A DNA stretch of 64,000 bases from Xanthomonas vesicatoria ATCC 35937. Lineage in GTDB: Bacteria; Pseudomonadota; Gammaproteobacteria; Xanthomonadales; Xanthomonadaceae. Made by a program: the position numbers and the translations under genes. The number at the start of each line of letters is the position of its first letter. Position 1 is the first letter of the stretch. The DNA is taken from positions 124,001 to 188,000 of the forward strand of contig NZ_CP018726.1 in assembly GCF_001908725.1 (NCBI RefSeq), read 5' to 3'. The notes beneath the pieces are model-generated. The model ran no database searches. It was given only the letters and a program-made list of their open reading frames with translations, and had not been told where the DNA came from. Shown one piece after another: positions 33,984-42,194 of the stretch.

Positions 33984-36900
33984 TCATTGGTCGCCCCGCG
34001 CCGCGCGCAATCCACGTCGCCGCACCAGATAGAACGCTGCGGGAATCACCACCATAGAGAGCACCGGTGCGGTGAGCATGCCACCCAGCATCGGCGCGGC
34101 GATACGTTGCATGACCTCCGAGCCGGCACCGGCACCAACGAACAGCGGAAACAACCCGGCCAGGATGACGGCTACCGTCATCGCCTTCGGGCGCACCCGC
34201 TGCACGGCACCTTCGTAGATAGCCTCTTGCAGGGTAGACACATCTTCCGGCGCACCGCTGGCCAAGCGCTGCTCCCAAGCATGACGCAGGTACAGCAACA
34301 TGATGACGCCGAACTCAGCCGCAACGCCACCCAGGGCGATGAATCCGATCATGCTGGCTACCGAAATCGCATGGCCCAGCCCCCAGATCAACCAGAAACC
34401 GCCCACCAACGCCAAGGGCAAGCTGAGCAGGATGATGGATACATCGCTGAGCCGGCGAAACACCATCCAGATGACCAGGAAGATGATCGCCAACGCCGCG
34501 GGCACCACCCATTGCAGGCGTGCCAATGCCCGTTGCAGATACTCGTACTGCCCCGACCAGGCCAGACCATAGCCGGCAGGCAAACTCACCTGGGTCTGCA
34601 TCGCGGCTTGCAGGTCCTGGACCACCGGTCCTAAGTCGCGATCGGCCACATCGACGTAGATGTAGCCCACCAACCGGCCGTTATCGCTCTTGAGCATCGG
34701 CGGGCCTGGGCTGATTGACAGCTCCGCCACCTGGCTCAAGGTCAGTTGCACACCGCCTGGCGCGATCAGCGGCAGATCCTGCAAGGCCTGCAATGAGTCG
34801 CGCTGGCCACGGGGGTAGCGCAAGACGATGGGATAGCGCTCGCGCCCCTCGATCGTTTCCCCGATTGGATCGCCGCCAACGACCGTGGCAATCAGTTGCT
34901 GGAGTTGGCCTTGAGTGAATCCATAACGCGCAGCGATTTCCGGGCGCACCTGTACATCGACATAGCGCCCGCCGGTGACGCGTTCGGCCAGTGCCGAACT
35001 CACGCCGGGCACAGTCTTGGCCACCTGCTCGATCTGCTGGCTCAGGCGCTCGATCTGCTCCACATCTGGTCCGGAGACCTTGATCCCAATCGGGCTTTTG
35101 ATGCCGGTGGCCAACATATCGATGCGATTGCGAATGGGCGGTACCCATAGATTGGTTAGACCGGGAATCTTGACCGCGGCGTCCAACTCTTGGCGTAGCT
35201 TCTGAAGGGTCATGCCCGGGCGCCATTGATCCCGCGGCTTGAAGGTCACGGTGGTCTCAAACATTTCCATAGGTGCCGGATCGGTCGCACTTTCGGCACG
35301 GCCGGCCTTGCCGAACACGTGCTCGACCTCCGGTACGGTTTTGATCATCCGTCCTGAGAGCTGAAGCAACTGGCGCGCCTTGTCGGCTGACAGGCCTGGC
35401 AACGCAGTGGGCATGTACAGCAGGCTGCCTTCTTCCAAGGGTGGCATGAATTCACTGCCCAACCGGCTAAAGGGGATCAAGGTGAGCACCAGCAGCAGGC
35501 CACTGAGCAGCAAGGTGACACCGGGATGTTTGAGGACCCACAACAGAATGGGCCGGTATCCGGCGATCAGGATGCGATTTATGGGGTTCTGTTGTTCCGG
35601 CCGGATGTGGCCGCGGATCAGGTAGCCCATCAGCACGGGGATCAAGGTCACCGACAACCCTGCTGCGGCGGCCATCGCGTAGGTCTTGGTGTAGGCCAAG
35701 GGCGAGAATAAACGCCCTTCCTGCGCCTGCAGGGCAAAAACCGGCATGAAGGATAGGGTGATGACCAGCAAGCTCGCGAACAGGGCCGGTCCGACCTCGG
35801 CCGCCGAGCGGGCCATCAACTGCCAGCGCTCCTCACCCTGGGGTTCCCGACCGTGCTCCTCCCGCCAGTGCTCCAGATGCTTGTGTGCATTTTCGATCAT
35901 CACCACCGCTGCATCGACCATCGCACCAATGGCGATGGCGATGCCTCCTAACGACAGCAAGTTGGCGGAGATCCCCTGGGCGTGCATCACGATGAAGGCC
36001 GCTAGGATACCCAAGGGTAGGGTGATGACGGCCACCAACGCCGAGCGTAGGTGCCACAGGAACAGCAGGCATACCAGCGCTACGACCAGGAACTCTTCAC
36101 CAAGCTTATGGGTGAGGTTGCGTACCGCATCCTGGATTAGCTCGGAGCGGTCGTACACCGCCACCACTTCCACGCCTTCGGGCAAGCTGGATTGCAACGC
36201 CTGCAGTCGCGCTTTGACGTTCCGAATGGCCCCCAAGGCATCCTTGCCGGTCCGCAGGACGATCACGCCGCCGGCCACCTCACCTTGACCATCCAACTCT
36301 GCGATACCACGACGGAAGACCGGCCCGCGACTGATCGTGGCCACCTCGCCGAGCAAGACGGGGATGCCGTCGTTGCCGGTTACCGGCACCTGTTCGAACG
36401 CCTCCTGTGTGCGCAGGTAGCCTTCGCTACGCACCATCAGTTCGGCTTCGCCTTGTTCGATCACGGAGCCCCCGGTAGCGCCGTTGGCCGCATCCACCGC
36501 CTCGATGAGCTCGGCCACCGTCAGTCCACGGGCCGCCAACGCCTGCGGATCCGGCTGGATCTGCCAGGCGCGCACCGCACCGCCCACACTGGCTACTTCA
36601 GCCACGTCCGGCACGGTTTTTAGCTCATAACGAAGAAACCAGTCCTGCAACGCACGCAGCTGCCCCACATCACGTTGACCGGTCCGATCCACCAAGGCGT
36701 ACTGGTAGATCCAGCCCAGCCCTGTCGCATCAGGACCCAGCGCCGGATTCACATTCGGCGGAAGTCGATCGCGCACCTGGCTCAAGTACTCGAGCACTCG
36801 AGAGCGAGCCCAGTACAGATCAGTGGCATCGTCAAACAGGATGTAGACGAACGAATCACCGAAGAAGGAGAAGCCGCGTACCGCTTTCACGCCCGGCACG

Positions 36901-37124
36901 GACAACATCGTGGTGGCCAACGGGTAGGTGACTTGGTCTTCGATGATACGCGGGGTTTGCCCAGCCCATTGCGTGCGGATGATGACTTGGGTATCCGACA
37001 GGTCCGGCAGCGCATCCAGCGGCGTGTTCTTTATCGACCAGATGCCGACCACCGCCAGCAGCGCGGCGGCAACCAGCACCAGCACGCGATTGGCGATGCA
37101 AGCATGGATCAGGCGCGCGATCAT
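33984..37124 (-). CDS. cusA: CusA-type Cu(I)/Ag(I) RND efflux pump
   Basis: 1046 residues from ATG 37124 (ATGA overlap with cusB; the longer frame to 37169 is inside cusB). The signature AIGAMVDAAVVMIENAHKHLE in TM4 marks the monovalent Cu/Ag branch of HME-RND pumps. Twelve transmembrane segments and two periplasmic loops are present, and the C-terminus is complete. It exports Cu(I)/Ag(I) with CusB and CusC. Confidence 0.96.
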   Translation of the reverse strand: MIARLIHACIANRVLVLVAAALLAVVGIWSIKNTPLDALPDLSDTQVIIRTQWAGQTPRIIEDQVTYPLATTMLSVPGVKAVRGFSFFGDSFVYILFDDATDLYWARSRVLEYLSQVRDRLPPNVNPALGPDATGLGWIYQYALVDRTGQRDVGQLRALQDWFLRYELKTVPDVAEVASVGGAVRAWQIQPDPQALAARGLTVAELIEAVDAANGATGGSVIEQGEAELMVRSEGYLRTQEAFEQVPVTGNDGIPVLLGEVATISRGPVFRRGIAELDGQGEVAGGVIVLRTGKDALGAIRNVKARLQALQSSLPEGVEVVAVYDRSELIQDAVRNLTHKLGEEFLVVALVCLLFLWHLRSALVAVITLPLGILAAFIVMHAQGISANLLSLGGIAIAIGAMVDAAVVMIENAHKHLEHWREEHGREPQGEERWQLMARSAAEVGPALFASLLVITLSFMPVFALQAQEGRLFSPLAYTKTYAMAAAAGLSVTLIPVLMGYLIRGHIRPEQQNPINRILIAGYRPILLWVLKHPGVTLLLSGLLLVLTLIPFSRLGSEFMPPLEEGSLLYMPTALPGLSADKARQLLQLSGRMIKTVPEVEHVFGKAGRAESATDPAPMEMFETTVTFKPRDQWRPGMTLQKLRQELDAAVKIPGLTNLWVPPIRNRIDMLATGIKSPIGIKVSGPDVEQIERLSQQIEQVAKTVPGVSSALAERVTGGRYVDVQVRPEIAARYGFTQGQLQQLIATVVGGDPIGETIEGRERYPIVLRYPRGQRDSLQALQDLPLIAPGGVQLTLSQVAELSISPGPPMLKSDNGRLVGYIYVDVADRDLGPVVQDLQAAMQTQVSLPAGYGLAWSGQYEYLQRALARLQWVVPAALAIIFLVIWMVFRRLSDVSIILLSLPLALVGGFWLIWGLGHAISVASMIGFIALGGVAAEFGVIMLLYLRHAWEQRLASGAPEDVSTLQEAIYEGAVQRVRPKAMTVAVILAGLFPLFVGAGAGSEVMQRIAAPMLGGMLTAPVLSMVVIPAAFYLVRRRGLRAARGDQ

Positions 37125-38635
37125 GGCGTGCCCTCCATCGCTTCGGACATGACGGCGCTTGCCTGGCAATCAGCGGCTGCGGCGGAGCCGAACTTGGGTA
37201 CCAACTGCATATCCATGAACGGTGACTTGCCCGGCTTGTCGAAATGCTTCTCCGGCACCATCGGGTCATACCAGTACTGCACCGGGCAGCGTGGCGGCGT
37301 GGAGGTGGAGGTCTCTGGCGCGACAGGCGCAGGCTGTCTGGACGGTGACGGCACGACAGTGCGTGCGTCGTGCCCGGCGTCATGGCGCTCGTGTACACCT
37401 GATGCGCTGGCAGGGCTTGTAGGTTGTGCAGCGCCCAGGCGCTCCAACGCACCGGAGAGATTGGCTTCAGAGTCGAGCAGGAACTGACCCGAGACCACCA
37501 CGCGTTCACCACCGGCCAAGCCTGCCACGATCTGCGTGCGCCCTTGCACGCTACGTCCGGCACTCACCCGCACTGGCCGGAAGCTCCCGTCCGGATCCTG
37601 CACGATGACCCGGCTGTCCCGCCCGGTGGCAATCAGCGCCTCCGTGGGAACGACTGGCAAGGCCTGCTCGGCATCGGGCTGCACCAGAACCTCGGCGAAC
37701 ATGCCCGGCACCAGCCGACGCTGCGGGTTGCGCAGCACAATTCGCGCCCGCTGCGTGCGACTAGCCATGTCGACCTGGGGAAGCAACGCCTGGATCTGTC
37801 CGCCAAAGCGCTCTGCCGGCCATGCATTGACCGTGGCCTGCACTGAGGTCCCCAGCCGCAAGGTGCCCAGCGCTGCCTGGGGCACCGAGGCCTCCAGCCA
37901 CAGCGTGTCCAGCCCATTGATCTTGAACAGTGGCGTACCGGGTATCACCGTCTGCCCCTCGCGTGCCAGGATCTCGGTCACGACACCACTGTGGTCTGCG
38001 CCAAGCACGACGCCACTTCTGGCCGAGGCGCCAGAAGGAACACCCAACGAACGCAACCGTTGTTGCGCGGCACCCTGTAGCTCACGCGCGCTCGCGGACT
38101 GAGCTTGGCTCAGGGTATGTGCTTCGGCGATGGCCGCGTTCCATGCCGGGGCCTGCACGGTGGCCAGCGCTTGACCACGACGAACCTCGGTAAACGGCGC
38201 CTTTACCTGCACGTGGGTGATCAAGCCTTCCGTGCGCGCACTGACCACGGTTTCCTGGGTCAGATCCCACGTCAGTGTGCCCGGCACGCGTACAGCAGTC
38301 CCTAGTGACTCTACCGTCACTTCCTGAGTGCGTATGCCCACGTTCTGCTGCAGGCGCGGATCGATCTGCGTTCCGCCGCCCATGGCCTCATCTGCGTATT
38401 TGGGCAGCAACTTCATATCCATGAACGGAGATTTGCCCGGCTTGTCGAATCGCTGCTCCGGCGCCATGGGGTCGTACCAGTACAACACCTTGCGCGCTTG
38501 ACCTGCGCCGCTCGTGCCGGTGGGCGGGGTGGAATCAGAGGTTCGAGTCATCCAGGCGTAGCCGCTGGCAAAGCCGAGCGCCAGCAACCCGAGGGCCACG
38601 GCGAGCTGTGTGAGACGCGTCTTGGTCGGGGTCAT
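37121..38635 (-). CDS. cusB: CusB adaptor with two heavy-metal-binding domains
   Basis: 504 residues with a signal-anchor start. A heavy-metal-binding domain near residues 50-80 (YWYDPMAPEQRFDKPGKSPF, MDMKLLPKY) is followed by the hairpin, lipoyl and beta-barrel domains of an RND adaptor. A second, nearly identical metal domain lies near 455-490 (YWYDPMVPEKHFDKPGKSPF, MDMQLVPKF). Most CusB proteins have only the N-terminal one. It delivers Cu/Ag to CusA. Both neighbours overlap it by 4 bp. Confidence 0.94.
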   Translation of the reverse strand: MTPTKTRLTQLAVALGLLALGFASGYAWMTRTSDSTPPTGTSGAGQARKVLYWYDPMAPEQRFDKPGKSPFMDMKLLPKYADEAMGGGTQIDPRLQQNVGIRTQEVTVESLGTAVRVPGTLTWDLTQETVVSARTEGLITHVQVKAPFTEVRRGQALATVQAPAWNAAIAEAHTLSQAQSASARELQGAAQQRLRSLGVPSGASARSGVVLGADHSGVVTEILAREGQTVIPGTPLFKINGLDTLWLEASVPQAALGTLRLGTSVQATVNAWPAERFGGQIQALLPQVDMASRTQRARIVLRNPQRRLVPGMFAEVLVQPDAEQALPVVPTEALIATGRDSRVIVQDPDGSFRPVRVSAGRSVQGRTQIVAGLAGGERVVVSGQFLLDSEANLSGALERLGAAQPTSPASASGVHERHDAGHDARTVVPSPSRQPAPVAPETSTSTPPRCPVQYWYDPMVPEKHFDKPGKSPFMDMQLVPKFGSAAAADCQASAVMSEAMEGTP

Positions 38636-39936
38636 GGCGTGTTCTCCTCATGGGGCAGCAGATAGGCCAGTGCCGCCCAGGCACGGCCCTGTTCGCCCAG
38701 CAGACGGGCGTTCTCCAGTTGCAATTCGATCTCATCGCGCCGCGCTTCCAGCCACGGCTGCAGGTCGGCACCGGCGCCGTAGGCGGCCAACGCCGTGCGT
38801 GCGCGATCGCGCGCCAAAGGCAGGCTCTGCGTGTTCTGACGCTCCAACTGGCCGGTTAACCCGCGCCATCGCGCCATCGCGCGTTGCACCGACTCGGCTT
38901 GGATGCGCCGGGCCTCATCGCGCTCTGCGGACACCGCCTCCAGCTCAGCCCGTCGTGCCACGATGCCTCGTGCTTGGCGGTTCTTCTGGAACAGCGGCAG
39001 GCCCACGCCCACTTCCACCATGAGCATGTCGCTGCGCGCCATGCCGTCGAGTGCGCGCTCGCGACGTCCGTAGGTGAGCTCCACACTCCAATCCGGGCGG
39101 GTTTCGGCCACGGCCGCATCCACCTGGGCCTGGGCTAAGCTCTGGCGTGCCTCCCAGCCCAGTAGTGGTGTGTGCTGGTCCAGGTTGGCCAGCAGTTGGG
39201 TGGGCTCCAATGGCAACTGCGAAAAATCCGGCGCCGTACCACTGGCCAAGATCGCCTCTGGTGCAATACCCAACCACCGCGCCAGGCCGGCCTGCGCCGC
39301 GGCGTGCTCCGCATGTACCTGCTCCAGGCGATTGTCCAACTGCAGTAGGACGGCCTGGGCGGCAAGCACGTCACTGGCCCCGGCCGTGCCACCTGCCAAG
39401 CGAGCACGCGCCGCACGCTCGGCTATGCGCGCCGGCTCGCGCAAACCTTCCAACGCATCTACGGCTTGCTGCGTACTCCACAGCTCGATCCAGGCCTGCG
39501 CGGCCGCTTGGACCACCATCTGCTGTTCGACCATCGACAGTGAGCGCGCTTGTGCCAGCGTCGCTTGAGCCAGCGCTTGCTCGGCACGTCGTTTCGCACG
39601 GGCAGGAAACTCCTGCATCAGCCCGACTTGCTGGGTGGTCATCTCGTCTGCCCGCAGACTGAAGGCATCGGGTCCGCTGACGGGCCAGTTCGCCAGCCCC
39701 ACGATCAGACGTGGATCGGGCAACGCGCCGGCACGCGCGGCTTCTTCGGTACTTGCATCGATCTGGGATCGGCGCACCTGCAGGGTAGGGGCGTTAGCAA
39801 GCGCTTGTTGTAGTGCTTCGGGATAGCTGATCGGGATAGCGGGCGGTGCCGCCACCACAGGACCACTGAGCGCCAGGGCAAACAACACCCCGCACGCCAT
39901 CCTGCGTCTTGCACGCAGAAAGAAGGACATCTCCAT
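38632..39936 (-). CDS. cusC: CusC-like outer-membrane efflux protein
   Basis: 434 residues, TolC family, with two repeats of long helices (RAGALPDPRLIVGLANWPVSG is typical of the CusC/CzcC heavy-metal subgroup). The signal peptide ends PVVAAP. The start is ATG 39936 or 39930. The stop overlaps cusB, giving the tightly coupled order cusC-cusB-cusA. Confidence 0.92.
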   Translation of the reverse strand: MEMSFFLRARRRMACGVLFALALSGPVVAAPPAIPISYPEALQQALANAPTLQVRRSQIDASTEEAARAGALPDPRLIVGLANWPVSGPDAFSLRADEMTTQQVGLMQEFPARAKRRAEQALAQATLAQARSLSMVEQQMVVQAAAQAWIELWSTQQAVDALEGLREPARIAERAARARLAGGTAGASDVLAAQAVLLQLDNRLEQVHAEHAAAQAGLARWLGIAPEAILASGTAPDFSQLPLEPTQLLANLDQHTPLLGWEARQSLAQAQVDAAVAETRPDWSVELTYGRRERALDGMARSDMLMVEVGVGLPLFQKNRQARGIVARRAELEAVSAERDEARRIQAESVQRAMARWRGLTGQLERQNTQSLPLARDRARTALAAYGAGADLQPWLEARRDEIELQLENARLLGEQGRAWAALAYLLPHEENTP

Positions 39937-40009
39937 AAGACCTCCGGACAAACGACAACGAGCGTGCTGCAACACAAGCAGCACGAGCACGGGTCAATCC
40001 AGGAGGGGC

Positions 40010-40405
40010 TTAAATCAGCAGGCTACAGAAGCGCTGCAGGGGGGGCGGATCGGACACGCACACCGGAACATCCCGATAGAACTGTGCGTGTACCGGTGGC
40101 AACAGAGCCTGCACGAGCGCGAAGGCGGCCAGCGCGGGCTGGTAAGGCACTTGAGGGGCCTTCGCATCGGCCGTGGCGATGTGATCGCGCTGGCAATGCT
40201 GGTCGCACAACGCCGGAGCATCGGGATCCGGCGCGGACATCTCTTCGCAACCGACCATCAGGGTCGCTTGTCCAGCATCCACCGATTCCAGCGGACAGGC
40301 GTAGGCCACCAGCGCCAGTTGTTGCAGCAGCAGCGCCCACAGTCCCAGCCATGCCAGTCGGGCACGAGGACGGGGTCGCCGCCATCGCCTCAGCAGCTTC
40401 ACCAT
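40010..40405 (-). CDS. Small exported Cys/His protein heading the cus operon
   Basis: 131 residues with an Arg-rich N-terminus and hydrophobic segment (LAWLGLWALLLQQLALVAYA), then cysteines in ACPLES, GCEEM and CDQHCQRDH. It precedes cusC on the same strand by about 75 bp. It is probably a periplasmic metal-binding accessory, comparable in position to CusF, but no CusF fold is visible. Function is unknown. Confidence 0.75.
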   Translation of the reverse strand: MVKLLRRWRRPRPRARLAWLGLWALLLQQLALVAYACPLESVDAGQATLMVGCEEMSAPDPDAPALCDQHCQRDHIATADAKAPQVPYQPALAAFALVQALLPPVHAQFYRDVPVCVSDPPPLQRFCSLLI

Positions 40406-40934
40406 GACAGCTCCCGCACGCCCGAAGCAGCGCCTGCGGACGCTGGGCAGATCAGGGCAGGGGACGTGCGAGCTCTCATGATTGCCAGTCTAGCCCTCTT
40501 GGGGCCGACTGGCATTGATCACGATCAAGCCATCGCGCGGACTCAGCGGTGGCATCCGCCGCAGCAGGGGGATGCGGCCGGGGCGGCTGGCGTGTCGGCC
40601 TCAGAAGGGAGCACGGCGGCGATCACATACCGGAATTGACCGAGGAGGAGAAGGATCGGCAGACCCGCGAGGGTTTGGCCGACGTCGACGCTGGACGGAC
40701 GATCCCGCACTAGGAACTACTGCAATGGGTCAGGCGACTGTCGGAGCCTTCTTGTTGAGGCTTTCCGTTGGGTCAGGAGCGTGGAAACTCTTGAATCCAA
40801 TATTCAAGAAGGGCACGCGTGCCTGAGCAGTACTTCCGCAATGCCTCTGTCACGCGACTTCTGGTTCGATCAAGCCTAGCTCTGTAATCCACGAACTGTT
40901 GACGTCGAGGGGTGTTTCCTCGTTGAATCATGGC
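40406..40934. other. Stretch without an intact gene
   Basis: Between the cus operon and the second Tn3-type end I find only the antitoxin remnant and a small palindrome (CTTGAAT-CCA-ATATTCAAG region near 40790). The cus promoter should lie at its left end, but no clear operator is seen. Confidence 0.5.
40630..40758 (+). pseudogene. Antitoxin remnant with internal stop
   Basis: The frame PELTEEEKDRQTREGLADVD-AGRTIPH-stop-ELLQWVRRLSEPSC resembles the tail of small RHH/Phd-like antitoxins (a 'GL.dv.aGR.ipHeel..W' pattern). A TAG at 40711-40713 interrupts it. No start codon with ribosome-binding site and no toxin gene is visible. It is a decayed remnant. Confidence 0.4.
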
Positions 40935-40981
40935 GATAGAGCCGATTCGGCTGTTTTTCTCACGAATCCCTGCCGACCCTC
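40935..40981 (-). repeat. Second Tn3-type terminal repeat (internal)
   Basis: Reading inward from 40981 the strand is GAGGGTCGGCAGGGATTCGT followed by GAGAAAAACAGCC. The first 15 bases match the outer repeats at 1012 and 41884, then it diverges (ATTCGTGAG instead of ATCGTTACG). It faces the same way as the right end at 41884, so it may be the end of a related, older element. Confidence 0.65.
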
Positions 40982-41010
40982 AAGTAGAAGCATTTTTCCG
41001 TCGTTGACGG

Positions 41011-41113
41011 TGGTGCCCCTGGTCGGAATCGAACCGACGTGTACGCGCTTATCTGGCGCGTGCTCTCACCGGGGTATAAGGCCGGCCCTCTGACCAACAT
41101 GAGCAACAGGGGC
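41011..41113 (-). tRNA. tRNA-like gene with a 25-nt insertion (Ile-GAU-like)
   Basis: The 5' acceptor strand GCCCCTG (41113-41107) pairs with CAGGGGC before an encoded ACCA. The T-arm GTCGG-TTCGATT-CCGAC is canonical. A D-arm (GCTC ... GGTCA GAG) is followed by 25 extra nucleotides bounded by GAG repeats, including a CCGG-CCTTATACC-CCGG hairpin. An anticodon-like arm CGCGC-CAGATAA-GCGCG follows. Without the insert a 78-nt cloverleaf forms with anticodon GAT; the residue before the anticodon is A, not the usual T33. Whether it is functional is unclear. Confidence 0.6.
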
Positions 41114-41205
41114 GTGATCGATCGATGCGATCACGCCGGTATTCGAGGGTCGAGCTGGCTCAGGCGGTTCATGGGGCAAGCATACCGGGGATGGACGCTA
41201 TGCCG

Positions 41206-41757
41206 CTATCCCCGGGCGCGGCGGTAGGAGTGGGCCCACGCCGGAGCAGAGATCCGGCCGGTCGCCACCAGCCAGGCCATCCGCAAGGCCTGCGCGTCCA
41301 CCAACGCATGGTGGCGCCTGGCCCTATGTTCCGGATGGGCTGCGAACCAGTCCTCGACCAGCAGCCCAGGAAGGCCTTCCTTCGACATGCATGTCATGAC
41401 CGGGGCCGGCCGGGGTCCGCATGCGGCAACCTGGTCATCGGGTAGCTCAAAACCATCCAGTGCATACCGCAGCAGCTGGAGATCGTTCGGGAAATCCGCC
41501 ATCACCGCCAGCGCGTCGGTCTCGCTGAGGAAGGCGCGCAGCTCGGTAGTCAGGACGGCATCCGGCAGGGCTGCGTCGCCGCGGTCGAGCAGCGGGTAGA
41601 CGCTCTGACGAACGAAGTCGGTGGGAGCATCGGGCAGGCTGGCTCGCTCAGCGTAGAAAAGGCGGTCTCCATCCTCGTTCACCAGCGCCAGGCTCACCAG
41701 CTCGCTGCCGGTTACATCGGCCCACTCGGTGTCCAAGAAGTAGTACGTGGTGGCCAT
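41206..41757 (-). CDS. DEDDh-type 3'-5' exonuclease-like protein
   Basis: 183 residues from ATG 41757. The RNase H-like exonuclease fold is suggested by YYFLDTEWADV (DxE), the aspartate in AVMADFPNDLQLL and the terminal HHALVDAQALRMAW (H and D). It is similar in size to small exoribonuclease/DNA polymerase epsilon-like passengers. It lies between two Tn3-type ends beside the tRNA-like gene and appears to be cargo; a role in RNA or DNA processing is inferred. Confidence 0.78.
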   Translation of the reverse strand: MATTYYFLDTEWADVTGSELVSLALVNEDGDRLFYAERASLPDAPTDFVRQSVYPLLDRGDAALPDAVLTTELRAFLSETDALAVMADFPNDLQLLRYALDGFELPDDQVAACGPRPAPVMTCMSKEGLPGLLVEDWFAAHPEHRARRHHALVDAQALRMAWLVATGRISAPAWAHSYRRARG

Positions 41758-41827
41758 AGTTGAATGGTGCCACGGCCTCCTGGGGAGGGCCGAGCCTGGA
41801 AGTGCGCCGAGGGTAGAATTCACCGAT

Positions 41828-41884
41828 CCATCAATCGGTTAGCGAAGATCTGGCCGTGTTCGTAACGATTCCCTGCCAACCCTC
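41828..41884 (-). repeat. Right terminal inverted repeat of the Tn3-family transposon
   Basis: Reading inward from 41884 the strand is GAGGGTTGGCAGGGAATCGT then TACG. This differs from the left end at 1012 by one base in 24, and shared blocks continue for about 50 bp. The pair defines a unit of about 40.9 kb. The flanking pentamers (GGTAT left, TCGTC right) do not match, so no target duplication is seen. Confidence 0.72.
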
Positions 41885-41946
41885 TCGTCCGCCTGGGGCA
41901 AGCGGAACAGCACTGCGAGGGCACTTCCGTCGTTGTACTTCGGCAT
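41839..41946 (-). pseudogene. 5' end of a gene cut by the transposon
   Basis: A good ribosome site (GGAG, 7 bp before ATG 41946) starts MPKYNDGSALAVLFRLPQAD, then the frame runs into the transposon repeat and stops soon after. About 20 native residues remain. The family is unrecognised. The rest of the gene is not evident left of 1012. Confidence 0.5.
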
Positions 41947-42194
41947 CGTCGATCTCCTGCGCTGTATCTGGCGGTGGGTCCATTCTACGGGCTTTTTCGG
42001 CCCTTGTGCAATGAGATTACACATCGTATTACGTATCACATCATAAAATGAGCAATGTCGTACAATTACACTTGTCGGACGCCATTCAGGTATGCGAGCA
42101 TGACGCATCGCCCGGCTGTGGCTGTGCGTCGGTGATTTAGAAGGTCGGTATGCTGGGCCCGCAGTCCGCGGGTCGCCGCGCTAGGAGCAAGTCG

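Noticed and set aside
41011..41113. Selenocysteine or class II tRNA
   Set aside because: Anticodon TCA is absent, and the CCGG arm would have a nine-base loop; an inserted class I tRNA fits better.
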